Shown here: one piece after another, positions 46,551 to 58,800 of the stretch
How the letters are laid out: the number at the start of each line of letters is the position of its first letter
How positions within the stretch are numbered: position 1 is the stretch's first letter
Position numbers and translations under genes: made by a program
Assembly (NCBI GenBank): GCA_016987375.1
Contig: PJRA01000216.1
Span: 1-64,000 of the forward strand
Source of the DNA: Brachionus koreanus
Lineage: Eukaryota; Rotifera; Eurotatoria; Ploima; Brachionidae
Reading direction: 5' to 3'
Length of the DNA stretch: 64,000 nucleotides
The notes under the pieces: model-generated
What the model was told of the DNA's origin: nothing
Database searches by the model: none
Seen by the model: only the letters and a program-made list of their open reading frames with translations

Positions 46551-46835
46551 TAATGTAAAATTTTAGTACAAAATGTAAAATAATACAATTTTTTTTCTAA
46601 TTGTGCAAAAATGGTTCTGCAAAAAGTATATTATTGTATTAATTTTTACAAATAAATTCAATTTATTGCAAATTATATATATTTTTTTTTTAAATGGGAA
46701 TTTTACAGAAAAATGAAGGGTTTTCGAATAATAATGTACTGTTTACATAACCATTTTTGCATGAAAAAATCTAGAAAAAAATAAATCTCGTTTTTACTTT
46801 TCGTACTGTAATTCTTGGGCTAAAATTTTACATTG
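46551..46835. mobile_element. Foldback MITE, about 285 bp
   Basis: The left end TAATGTAAAATTTTAG (46551-46566) is matched in reverse by CTAAAATTTTACATTG (46820-46835). Further in, GTGCAAAAATGGTTCTGCAA on the left mirrors GCATGCAAAAATGGTTATGTAA read in reverse on the right, followed by AGTA(T/C)ATTATT. The two arms account for most of the sequence. No target duplication is evident. Confidence 0.55.
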
Positions 46836-48077
46836 CTAAATTTTCAAAATATGTGTTAGATTTAGCCAGAGTTGGTCAAACTTTGAATTTTTGTGTCAAA
46901 AATATTTTTTTTAATTTAAGTAAAAATTAACATTCTAAAATAAAATGATAACTGATATTTTAAAAAAATGAACTAATTTTTATTAAAGAAAAAAAACTTT
47001 TTTTTTTATTTTCAAAAATACAAAATTTAAAAAGCCTTTTTTTAAAGAAAAAGAAAATCAATTTTTGGGATTTTAAAGAAGCGAAGGTGATGAGTTGTTT
47101 AAATTTTTGGTTAACCAAATCAAGCCACAAGTTCATTCCTCCATGAACGGTAAATAACTAAACATCACTCAACATTAATGGAGCATTTCCATATAATTGG
47201 TAATGGTTTTTACGCCACCAAAAAGTAATTAAGGATACCTCTAGTTGTTAGGGGTTGACCATAATATACTTTTTTAAGATCATTTTTTAGCCTTAAAACT
47301 TTTTGGTTAGTCTAATTGGATCAAATTTTTTAGACAATTTTGATCTTAGATAAATAAATATTGGTACAAATTTTGGTGAAAATCGAATAATCCTATCGTT
47401 AGCTATAAGTCAATATTCGTTTTTTTCTATTTTTTCAAGCATGGCAAAAAAAATGCATTTTTTGTAGTATTTTGACATTATTTTAAGTATTGAAAATCAA
47501 AAAATTATGATCTGTAGCGTTTTAGATAGCTAAGTTATTCATAAATTATATTTTTAATAAAATAAAAAATCAAGTCAGAGGTCAGTCCCTTCAAAAGGTA
47601 CCAGGTGCGCCTGAAGGCCTAAAGCGTTCAAGCAATGCACTAATTCAGAATCATACTTAAAAAAATACATATGTAGATAAAATGTTTATAAGTTTGTAAA
47701 ATTTCAGCCTTATCCGATTTTCTAATCATATTAAAATCTTGATTTGAATATTTTTTGCAAAACATTGTGACTCACCTGTAAGCAGATGACTTTCTAACTC
47801 TAGAAAACGCATTCAAAGAAATTTCAAAACATTAAATTAACACAGTACTTTATAACTGAGTTTAAATCAAATGATATTGTTTGAAAGTTAAATACACTGA
47901 TATTTTTAATAATATAGATATTTATAAACAAAATAGATATTAATTTTAATTTCCACACTTTTGGTAATAATAAAAAAATCAAAATGATAATAAAATTAAT
48001 TCTTGAGATATTATTTTTTTTTGTAACAATTATTTTATGATTAAGGTTCTCAAAAATGTGTAAAAACTTTTTGATGA

Positions 48078-48314
48078 TTGTTGTACAATGATGTCATAGC
48101 ATGTCGTGGTGCTGAATGGCACAAAAATGCACAAGATGCTCCACTTGCAGAAAATAGGAAAAAAGGTCGACCAGCAGCAAGTAGAAGAGCTCTTTTAAGA
48201 CAAACCATAGAAACTGAATCAAATTTGAACCCAAACTATGTTGTAGATGAAATATCATTGATAATTGAGATTGAAGATGAGTTAATTATTCAACAGCAGT
48301 TAAGTGTGTCATAA
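48078..48314 (+). pseudogene. Possible transposon-protein fragment
   Basis: A 78-residue frame reads CRGAEWHKNAQDAPLAENRK, then KKGRPAASRRALLRQTIETE, and ends IIQQQLSVS. The KKGRPAA...RALLRQ stretch resembles the basic linker and tail found after zinc fingers in transposon proteins, and the composition is clearly not background. There is no domain I can name and the frame start is doubtful. It could be part of the same type of element as the SWIM fragment at 39.9 kb. Confidence 0.3.
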
Positions 48315-48469
48315 AATGCATAAAATGAAGTCTTGAATGACCAAGAAGAAGCGATAGATACAATGCAAGAAAATTTATTGCAAACTCAACCCACTATTTT
48401 CTTTTTAAAATAATTTTGATAGCTAAAAAACAAAAAATAAAAATTAATTTAAAATCATTTTTTCCCTTA

Positions 48470-48830
48470 TTGGTAGAAAAAATAAATTTTTTATCACACC
48501 AAGCGACACAAGCGGCTAAGAAAGCTCTTGCAGGTCAATTAAAAGCAAGCTTCAAATGCTGGTCCTTAAGTACATTCAAACAGTTGTACGTTTTGTTTGT
48601 TAGACCACATCTAGAGTATGCAGCACCAATCTGGAGCCCTTATAATATTATAGTATTTAGCTTAAAAAATCTAAAATATGAAGAAAGACTTACAAGATTG
48701 ATGGACTAACGACACTTAAGACAAAACGTGAACGTGGAGACTTAATAGAGACCTTAAAGATAATGAACGGTCTAAATAAAATTCATCTACAGAATCCGCA
48801 CATTAAAAGTCATGCACTTTCATCTAACAT
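48470..48830 (+). pseudogene. LINE reverse transcriptase fragment
   Basis: The plus strand encodes QATQAAKKALAGQLKASFKC, LSTFKQLYVLFVRPHLEYAA and PIWSPYN, the standard LINE thumb region (usually FRLLYKTYVRPHLEYAS). A broken KYEERLTRL block and frameshifted remains of DLIETLKIMNGLNK follow. It is a separate, shorter copy than the one at 18.6-19.4 kb and on the opposite strand. Confidence 0.75.
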
Positions 48831-49345
48831 TTGAAAAATTTTTTCTTTCATACAAGTATTTATAAATTAATTAACTCCTATGGACTTTTTATTATCATTA
48901 CCGAAGAAGTTAATCAAAATAAATCATTTCATTTAACATTGATCCCAAAAAAAATTTCCAAAACCTACTTTTAATTATCAAATTTTAAGTCAATCATATA
49001 AATATTATGATCAAAAATATTTTTTAAAAATTTCTAATTGAAAAACATTTAAAAATTCAAGTAATTGTATACAATTGAGCATGTATAAAATGTAAAATAA
49101 TTAAGTTTTAGGTAGAAAATTTACTTTGAAAATTTTTACAAACTTTTATTTTTATTATTTTTTTTTGAGCATTAACTTCGATTTGCCATTTTTTAAATTG
49201 AATAATCGAACAAAAAGAAAAAAAAATTCCTGTTTTTCAAAAAAAAAAATGTATTTATACTGAACACTTAATCTATTTTATTCAAATAATAATAATAATT
49301 ATAACAATAAAACATTTTTTTACAATTAATAAAATAGTAATATAA

Positions 49346-50821
49346 TTATTTTTTCTTTTTAGAAGATCTGGACTCATCTTCATTAGGCCTTTTTTTCAGG
49401 TTTCCCAAAAAGTCGTCTATTTTAAATGGATCAAAGTCTTCGTGTTGTTCAAACTCAACGGGACCAGATTCTCTAGCACTAACTTTCTCTGCTCCTTCAA
49501 AACCCTTGTCGGGTACAAAACGCCTAGTCTTAAGAGCCTCGTCAAAATCATCACCATACTCTTTGTCGACATTTTTCGTAGGCCGATAAATAGTATTTGG
49601 TAACGATTCATTTTCTCTCCATGGCTTGTCGTAAATATTGTACGCATCATCATCGCCAAAGCCTGTGTCCAAACCTTTAGATGTATTAAACAGTCTGGAA
49701 TCATATTGAACCTCTCCAGTGTTGTATCCAGCATTAGGCATACCAAGCGCAATTTTTTCACTTATATCTCTTTCCTTTTCCTTTGTCAATTGAGTTCGCT
49801 TATCCGGCGCTGCTCTTTGAATGGCTCGATCTCGTTGTCTTTCTTTTTGTCTTTCTCTTCTAATCTCTTCTCTTTCCATTGCTTCGTTGTCCTCTTTTAT
49901 TGGCTTGATTCCACTTCTTTGCTCTCTAATCTGATTAGCCAAGTTTTTCAAGTCTTCCTCTTTTTTGGCTTTTTCTTTTTGAGCGATTGTTTGTTCGACC
50001 TTGGCTCTCATTTCGATAGCTTCCCTGGCCTTTCGGTCAGCTATATACAAAGCTTCAGAGAACTTGCTAAATTTTTCACTTATGTGAACACTTTGAAGAC
50101 CGCGGCCGTCGGCAGCTAGACGTTTGTCCAATGGTATCGTATATCCTTTGGGATTTTTCCAATTCGAAACACATGGCGGAATTTTCCACTCTTGTTGCTC
50201 TTTGACAGTTACTTTGCGAGTTGGTGAGTGAAGAACAGGTGCTGGTGGAGATGGAGGACCTTTGGGCAGTTTTTTGTTGAGTTTGAAACGTGGTGGTGAC
50301 ATGGGATCTCTTTGTACATCGACCATACGAATGATTCGTTGAGATGCACCGGAGTTTTCGCTCTGATTTTGATTTGCAGGAGTGTAACGAATATACTGGG
50401 CAGGTCCTAGTTTCTCAGCAGCTTTTACCGGCATTGCCGCCGACACTTTGGCCGACACGAGCGCTTCTAATGCTTTTCGTGTCTTTTCTGTTTGTTCTTT
50501 TACAGTTTCGGCATCAGGTCTAACCAAATCTGGATCTTCTTCATTTACTTGTTTGGGTAACAAATCTGTGTAATTCGAGTAAATTATTTTATTGTTGCTT
50601 CTGCTTGCCTGACGTGCAATCAAGTCAAATTTGACATCGCCTTGAGCGTCCAGTTGAACAGCTATTGCATTCGAAACTTTGGCTTTGGTTTTGCCCATGT
50701 CGAGTGGATACTGAATGACGTGTATTTCGGGAAAAGCGCCTGAGTCTCCGAAATCCTCGACGCGTCGAGGAATCCAATTTTGTCTGCTACCATAAGGTGG
50801 TATTGATACTTTAATGCTCAT
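49346..50821 (-). CDS. SNW1: SNW domain-containing protein 1 (SKIP/Prp45)
   Basis: This is a single-exon frame of 491 residues. It begins MSIKVSIPPYGSRQNWIPRR with EDFGDSGAFPEIHVIQYPLD, an excellent SNW1 match. It contains the family signature CVSNWKNPKGYTIPLDKRLA followed by ADGRGLQSVHISEKFSKF. Further motifs are a charged coiled-coil region, GMPNAGYNTGEVQYDSRLFN, the GFGDDDAYNIYDKPW block, and a lysine-rich end (SRSSKKKK). SNW1 is a spliceosome component that also links to transcription, for example Notch and nuclear receptors. The N-terminus lacks about 40 residues present before PPYGY in human. No upstream exon is evident, so this is likely a real shortening. Confidence 0.95.
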   Translation of the reverse strand: MSIKVSIPPYGSRQNWIPRRVEDFGDSGAFPEIHVIQYPLDMGKTKAKVSNAIAVQLDAQGDVKFDLIARQASRSNNKIIYSNYTDLLPKQVNEEDPDLVRPDAETVKEQTEKTRKALEALVSAKVSAAMPVKAAEKLGPAQYIRYTPANQNQSENSGASQRIIRMVDVQRDPMSPPRFKLNKKLPKGPPSPPAPVLHSPTRKVTVKEQQEWKIPPCVSNWKNPKGYTIPLDKRLAADGRGLQSVHISEKFSKFSEALYIADRKAREAIEMRAKVEQTIAQKEKAKKEEDLKNLANQIREQRSGIKPIKEDNEAMEREEIRRERQKERQRDRAIQRAAPDKRTQLTKEKERDISEKIALGMPNAGYNTGEVQYDSRLFNTSKGLDTGFGDDDAYNIYDKPWRENESLPNTIYRPTKNVDKEYGDDFDEALKTRRFVPDKGFEGAEKVSARESGPVEFEQHEDFDPFKIDDFLGNLKKRPNEDESRSSKKKK

Positions 50822-52854
50822 TTTAAATATTTAAATTATTTTTTTTTAAATTTTTGAGATTTTAAATAGACATATTTAAGCTGATTGTATTGGTATTTTA
50901 TTTTGAAATTACTATATTTTCTTACACTTATAGAAAAATATAAAAAATATTTTAAACAAATGTTAATTTAGTTATTCCCAGATTTCTAAATTAGCAAAGT
51001 AAAGTGACCTTTATTTTTTCTTTAATTATTTGATTTAATGGTCAAATAACTCTCACCATATACAATTTCAATTTTTTTTTTGTGAAAATCGTTTTGGAAG
51101 CTCACGGAAAACAAATAGCATAATGGCTAATGATGAATTGTAATAGAAAAGTTTAAAGGGACTGGAGGATATGAAAATAGAGATGGTATATGGGCGCCTC
51201 AATTCCAATGTGAATAGAAAATAAAAGAAGATTTCATAATTTTCTGCGATCACATAAAAAGTTTTTTAAAGTTTTGAACTAAATAATTGTGATCTACAAA
51301 AAATAAAATAAAAAGTCTTCACAGATCAACTTGGCCAATCTTTAGAAAAAATTTTCTAAAAATCAAAAAGAAAAATGTTCAACTTGCAATAAGATGTTCG
51401 AGACAAAAATAGAAATCAAAGCAGATATAAGAATATGTAAACCAACACAAAATACTATCAATTTTGCAGAAATTTGCAGACATAAAAAATTAAGCTGAAC
51501 ATTGAATGTTTACTTTAAAAACATATTTCTGCGAACAAATTTAAAATCAAAAAATATTAAAAAACCTTTTATTTGATGTTTTTTTTGACATGATCATTTT
51601 AATTTGATCATAAACTTCAATTTGCCGAATTGAAATTGTATATATTAAGTAATTCACAGACATAATACTGGAAACATTGGTGTTTGTTATCTTTTGTGCC
51701 ATTTATAATTAAATTTAATAAACTAGAATAAATTTATTAAAAAAGAAAATAAATATTAAAAATATTAAAAAGAAAATAATTTTAAAACAAGGCATAAAAG
51801 CTATTTATGCCTTGTGTAGAAACTCATTGAATTTTGTATAAAATTCTAAAACAAATTTAACAGACATCTTTAAAGCAGCACTTAGTAATTGCTTAAACCG
51901 CTTAAAATTTAGTAAAACAGAAACAGCAAATTGAAATATCTTGTTTTTTAACGCCAAAATATTATTTATCAATTTTGGATACTTTCTTTGTTCAATTCCT
52001 AGTTAACCAATTCTAAGCGATTTGCTTCGATCCAAACACTATTGCAAATCAGAATGAAAACCATGCACTACTGCTTTCCTGACCATATTTGGTTACGCCT
52101 AAAATAACTTGGTATTGTATGGGAGACTAGAGAAAGACAGACAGAAGACAAAGAAGAACTAGAAACAAAAAGCATTTTGAGAGACGTTTAGTACTGTAAA
52201 AAACAGTATATGTAATCAATTGTGTCTTTTATAATTATTCAATAAACATAGCTAAACTAAATAAAAGAATTTTCCTTTAATATCAGTAAAAACATTTCAC
52301 ATTTAAAGACGATGCAATCAAAAAATTAATGAAAAAGAACGCTTGGACTTTGTTATATTAACAGTAACAATAGATATCCTTATTACTAGAAAGCCTGATA
52401 GTTTTTTTTTAGACGCCTTTTTTCACAATTTCCATCCAATTATCAAAAAATAAAATAGTGGTTTTTGAAATATTAAAAACTATTTAAATGTTTATAACTT
52501 TCAAAAGTGAATTGCTTAAAACTTAAAGCTACTTGAGATTGTTAATTAATCAAAAAAAAATAAATGTATGAAGAATGTTTACATTTGTCAAAAAAGTCCT
52601 AGTGTTTTATAATGATGTTTAAAATAAAATTATTTATATTAGAGAGCCTTTTTATAAAGTTTTCAAAAATTTTTGTTTAAGTTTTTATGAAATTAAAACT
52701 AAAACTTCTAATTTTAGCTTTTTTTAAACTAAATCATTTCAATTACCAAAAAAAAAACAGAATTTTTTTAAGATTTTTTATTAATTGAAGTTTTAAACAA
52801 AAATAACTTTCTTTAAAACTTGTCAAAATTAAATAGGAAATTCTACAAAAAACT
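50822..52854. other. Gene-poor AT-rich spacer
   Basis: No gene is seen. One stretch at about 52085-52130 (TTTGGTTACGCC...ACTTGGTATTGTATGGGAGAC) is loosely like the internal promoter of 5S rRNA, but the rest of a 5S gene is absent. Confidence 0.4.
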
Positions 52855-55800
52855 ATGAAAAGCGAAAACAATTTCATTTCAGACACTGATAGTGCAAAAA
52901 AAATTATTTATCAGGTAACTATTATCTATGATTTCGTGATAAACAATAAAATTTTTTTAGTATGATGCAAAAACAATCAAAAAACTAAAAAAGCCTTTTT
53001 CAAACAAATTTTTGCTTAGTCCTTTATTTTGTGCAATTGTTTTAAATCTAACAATTTTGAGTTGTGCTGTTGCAATCGGATTTTATTTTGGAATTTTGAG
53101 TAGCTTTAATTCAAAAAGATTATATGGTGATCATTGCAAATTCGATGCTGATTGTGAAATAGATTTGTATTTAAAATGCCAAAATGGCTACTGTAACTGC
53201 ACAACTCTTACATTTTACAATCATACTTTGCTCAAATGTGTTTCCAAACAGTTGAATGGAATCCCTTGTTCAAGTGAAAATGATTGTTGCTGTGATCAAA
53301 AGTGTTTGTATGATTCAAACAAAAAATCGAAAATTTGTTCATGTACAACAGATCGATGGTGGCATAATACAAAATCTTATTGTCGTAAGACTTAGATGTT
53401 AGAATGATAAAACATATTTAATTTTTTATTTTTATTTTTTTTTTTTTAAATTAATAAAATAGAAAAAAAGTCATATTTTAATGAGGAATGTTCATCAAAT
53501 GAACAATGTCAATTGGATACAAATTTAGTTTGCTTAAGCAACAAATGTGATTGTTCAGACCCAAATATAGATTTCTGGAATGGTACCTATTGTGATAATG
53601 TTCAATCGTACTTTGGAACATGCCGAATTACACCAGGCTGTAATCCATCTCAAGGTCTAATTTGTAACATAACTGAACAATATCCATACAAGTGCACATG
53701 TCAACCATTTCATTATTGGGATTCGTCTGCTAGTCTATGCAAAGCTCAAAAAACTAATTTTATTTCGTGCACTTCAACAGAAGAATGTTTAAGTGACACG
53801 GGCTTGTATTGTGACATCAATTGTAAATGTCAAGATAATTATTTTTGGTCAACTAATAAATGCAGTAATGCAATAACTTTTAAAAAAAATCAATTTTTGA
53901 ATTTAATTATTTTAATTAAAAGTAAAAAGAGTGAGTTATGGTGAATATTGTGATGGAACACTTTTATGTGATACAACAACCGGTTTATCTTGTGTTAATT
54001 CGTATTGCGCTTGCACTGCTAGTAAATTTTGGAATAGTTCTTTTTGTGGTAAAAATTCTTATCTTTTAAAAAATAATTGAAAAAAATAAACAAAATTTTA
54101 ATTTAAGTATCACCGATATCAAATGGTTTTAATTGTGATAATTTTTATTCTTGTAATGCAAGTTTAGGACTTAGCTGTGACAGAACCACAAATCAGTGTG
54201 TGTAAGTTATTTATTAAAATTACTTAAGTATAAATAAGTATTTGAAACTATTAAGCAAAAATTTTTGAAATTAAATGAAATTCATTTCAGATTTTCTTAA
54301 CAGATTTTAAAAATAAATTAGAAATTAATAGATAATTAGATAAAACAATTTAATTAATATTTATTCTCTGTGTTAATATCAATTTTCAATTCAATTATTT
54401 TATTTAACAATTTAAATTTTAATTTTGTGATCTGAGACTTTTTAATTTTTATTAAACAAGCTTTATTGCAGACACTTAGGCTGCTCTTAAATTTATTTTT
54501 TGTTTTTGTTTTAATTCAAAAGGTGTTTTTAGAAATAAATGAACAAAAATATTTAGTAAATTCTGAAATAGAAAGTTTTCTAATAAAATTTTATATTTTA
54601 AAAAGCTGTGATTCAAATCATTATTGGTCACATATAGAGAAAACATGTAGTGAGTTAATTTTTTAATTTATTTACTTGAACTAGGAATCAATTAAAGAAT
54701 TAATTAATTTATGAATTGAAAGGATTAAAAGAAATAAATGGAACTTGGTGTACTCATTCTTTGCAATGTCAAACTCAAAATGGACTTAGTTGTGTAACGA
54801 ATCGATGCTTGTATTTTAATTTCATTTTTTTCTTAAAAAAATGGATTAATGTTTTTTTTTTTCTAATTTTGAATTAGCTGTGCACAATATCACTATTGGT
54901 CTGGAGCTAAATGCTGTATTTTTCATTAATAAATAAAATAATAATTTCTTCATATTTTTGCTTTGTTAGTCTTGAAAAAAAGTGTGAATACATGGTGCAC
55001 TCAAACTTACGAATGTCAAGATTACAATGGACTAGTTTGTCTAAATACAGGTGGTAAGAGTGCATGCGAATGTCAACATCCAAGATACTGGAATGGAAGT
55101 CAATGTGGTAAATTTAAAAATTTTAAATTTCTAAAAATTTTTCATTGATAATTTTTTTTTCTTTTTATTTAAAACAAAGTAAATAAATTTAGCTATGGAA
55201 CTAGTTGTACTTTAGATTCAGAATGTAATCAGGACTTAGGATTAGCTTGTTTCGGCCAATGCCGGTAATAATTCTAAATTTTACGAAAATTAATTTTTTA
55301 GCTAAAAATTTAAATTTTTATCTTTGTTTAAAAGATGCGATGCTACAAGATACTGGACTAGCTCGATTTGTGGTTAGAATAATTAAAAAAAAATTAATTT
55401 TTTTTACCGTTTACTTTGTTAAAAGCAACAAAAAAAAATCACGGTTCAGCATGCAGTAAAAATTATGAATGCAAAGATAATTTAGCCTTATTATGCTTAT
55501 CTGGAGTGTGTGGTTGTATGCCACTAATGTACTGGTCTGGTTCAAAATGTGGTACCAAAAAGAACTATTTTTTATTTTCTTTTTTTTTGAATGAAATAAT
55601 TTTTTAAAGAATTCAAACGATCTGAAGGTGAAATTTGCAGTGGATCAAATCCAGCATGTCAGAATTACGCTGGACTCAGTTGTTCAAGTAGTAATTGCAG
55701 GTAAACCAACAAATAAATCTAAAATTTAAAAAAAATTATTTATTTTTTATAAATAAAAAGATGTTCTTCGTCTCAATATTGGGTAAATAATAAGTGTCGT

Positions 55801-58800
55801 AAGTGGTTTCAATTTTAAAATTCATATTTTCTTAAAATTAGTTTTCATTATTCCTTTATATTTACAAATCAATTTGAATATATAGTTTTTAATGAAATGT
55901 TTTTAACTGAAATTATTTTTAAGACTTTTAATAAAATTTTTAAATTTTTTTGATAAACATTAGGGTTGATTAATAATGATGATTTTTAATAATTTTTTTT
56001 TCTCTTTCTCATAAAAAGAATTTTTACACTATTTTTTATTTTATTAGAACATTTTTTTCTTTAATTAAAACTGAATAGTTTATTCTAAAAACTTTATTTT
56101 AATTTTTGGTTCAGTCTTCCTTTTGGAAACTTGTTCGTCTCATTTCAAGTGTAGGTTCTAGTTACAATTTTTATTTTATTTAAGAAAGTTATGTTGGTAT
56201 TAACCAGTACTGTGATGGAACAACTTACCGATGCAAATCGAATTTAAATTGTCAAAGGTCATCGGCTGGAAATTTNNNNNNNNNNNNNNNNNNNNNNNNN
56301 NNNNNNNNNNNNNNNNNNNNNNNNNNNNNNNNNNNNNNNNNNNNNNNNNNNNNNNNNNNNNNNNNNNNNNNNNNNNNNNNNNNNNNNNNNNNNNNNNNNN
56401 NNNNNNNNNNNNNNNNNNNNNNNNNNNNNNNNNNNNNNNNNNNNNNNNNNNNNNNNNNNNNNNNNNNNNNNNNNNNNNNNNNNNNNNNNNNNNNNNNNNN
56501 NNNNNNNNNNNNNNNNNNNNNNNNNNNNNNNNNNNNNNNNNNNNNNNNNNNNNNNNNNNNNNNNNNNNNNNNNNNNNNNNNNNNNNNNNNNNNNNNNNNN
56601 NNNNNNNNNNNNNNNNNNNNNNNNNNNNNNNNNNNNNNNNNNNNNNNNNNNNNNNNNNNNNNNNNNNNNNNNNNNNNNNNNNNNNNNNNNNNNNNNNNNN
56701 NNNNNNNNNNNNNNNNNNNNNNNNNNNNNNNNNNNNNNNNNNNNNNNNNNNNNNNNNNNNNNNNNNNNNNNNNNNNNNNNNNNNNNNNNNNNNNNNNNNN
56801 NNNNNNNNNNNNNNNNNNNNNNNNNNNNNNNNNNNNNNNNNNNNNNNNNNNNNNNNNNNNNNNNNNNNNNNNNNNNNNNNNNNNNNNNNNNNNNNNNNNN
56901 NNNNNNNNNNNNNNNNNNNNNNNNNNNNNNNNNNNNNNNNNNNNNNNNNNNNNNNNNNNNNNNNNNNNNNNNNNNNNNNNNNNNNNNNNNNNNNNNNNNN
57001 NNNNNNNNNNNNNNNNNNNNNNNNNNNNNNNNNNNNNNNNNNNNNNNNNNNNNNNNNNGGTCATTACAACAGATATTCTTGTTCCAGTTCGTATACAGGA
57101 AGTAGATGTCAATGCAAGATTTCGACAAACTATTGGTCAGGAACAATTAGCGGATGTGGTAAATTAGAGAATAAAATAGAGATTTTTTTTCCCAAGTTTT
57201 TAGCTTTCTTTTTTATATTTGTCTGAAAGCTTGAGAAAAAAAAAGCCAAATTAAGATTTATGATATTCATTTAAAATTTTAAAAATCTATTTAGTTGCAA
57301 AAAAAACATTTGATACTTCTTGCTCAAATAATTGCCAATGCCGTGAAGACTTGAGTTTATCTTGTCGCACTTATTCAAATGCATATTCATGTTATGGAAA
57401 CTTTGGAACTGGCAAAAGATGCCTGTGCAATCCTGTAACTCACTTTTGGGATAGTACTACTTGCGGTATTTTTCTTATTATTTTAACTATAAAAACAATT
57501 AATCTCACAATAATTATTAGTAAATTTAAATTATCTTTAATCGAAAAAGAAAAATGCTTGATTTAATAAGCCTTTATTAATATGTTTTTTATTTTAAAAA
57601 TCCATTGACATTGAAAACATTAGAAAATAAAAACAATGCATCTTTTATAAAGTTGAAATGATTTTTAAAAAATTTTTTTTTAATTTGTTTGTTCTTTTGT
57701 TTTTTAAGATTTTTTCTATTAAAAAATCAAATTTTCTTTTTTAACATAGTTTTTAATTATTTTAAATTAAAATTCTATTTAAAAAGGATTTAATGCAAAT
57801 GATTTGATCAAGGAAAAAAAAAGACAGTTAATTGCTTTCTATAATCTAGCATAAACTTAGGAAAATATTATATTAATCTATTTTATTTAACAAAGGTAAA
57901 ATAAGAAAAAGCAGATTAACTGAGCGTTATTTTTTTTTATTTAATAAGCCACTTCAAAATTAAAAAATATAGATGATCAACTCGATGCTGTAGCCTCTCT
58001 GGCAGATCGGAGCTGTTGCTCAAAAAGGGACATGAAAATAGAGATGTGCTCCTCCCCATTATCCACTAGGATAGAAAAGGGTCGAAAAAAAAATCTTTCT
58101 TATACGTCAAGAAATTTTATTTAAAAGTCCGATATTCTTTGAACGCACACGCACATCTGCTTAATTTGCTCATCACGCGATCGATGGTACCTCGCAAATT
58201 AATGGTTTGGCTACTTAATATTTTTTTCCTTAAAATTAAATTGTTAAAAAAGTTACAAGTTTCAGTTTATTTTGTTCTTTTTTTAACGTTTATCTTTATA
58301 AACTAAAAGAACAAAATATTAGTTTTTTATTAAACTAAATTAAATTATTTTTTTCAAAGTGAATAAATACTGGAATGGAGCAACATGTGGTAATACGTGC
58401 CAATGCAGAGAGGATAAAGGATTAGGATGTCAAACATATGGTCATTACAACAGATATTCTTGTTCCAGTTCGTATACAGGAAGTAGATGTCAATGCAAGA
58501 TTTCGACAAACTATTGGTCAGGAACAATTAGCGGATGTGGTAAATTAGAGAATAAAATAGAGATTTTTTTTCCCCAGTTTTTAGCTTTCTTTTTTATATA
58601 AAATTTATATTAAATTTTTTCTAAAAATTTAAAATAGTATTTGAAATCAACAGTAAATTTTGGATTATTTTTTCTTTATAAAATATTTCATTTTTTAATT
58701 CTTTAATTAATCTTTTATTGATTAAATTTGCCCAAGGCAACAAAAGATATAAATAATGGTGAATAGTATTAAAAATAAATCAAGAAAAGGAATTCAAGAT

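Larger units (their letters stand above)
46165..49345. other. Gene-poor region with repeat debris
   Basis: The region contains a foldback element (46551-46835), a possible transposon ORF (48078-48314) and a LINE fragment (about 48470-48830). The block 47100-47270 is somewhat less AT-rich and the minus strand has GGVKTITNYMEMLH-like coding traces, which may be another decayed transposase. Confidence 0.4.

Noticed and set aside
52020..52135. Possible 5S rRNA gene or 5S-derived SINE (ACTTGGTATTGTATGGGAGAC)
   Set aside because: Only a short part of the internal promoter is similar; the rest of the 5S sequence and its pairing stems are absent.
56231..57226. Long open reading frames crossing the gap
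   Set aside because: They are open only because N codons are not stops. Only the flanking exon pieces are real.
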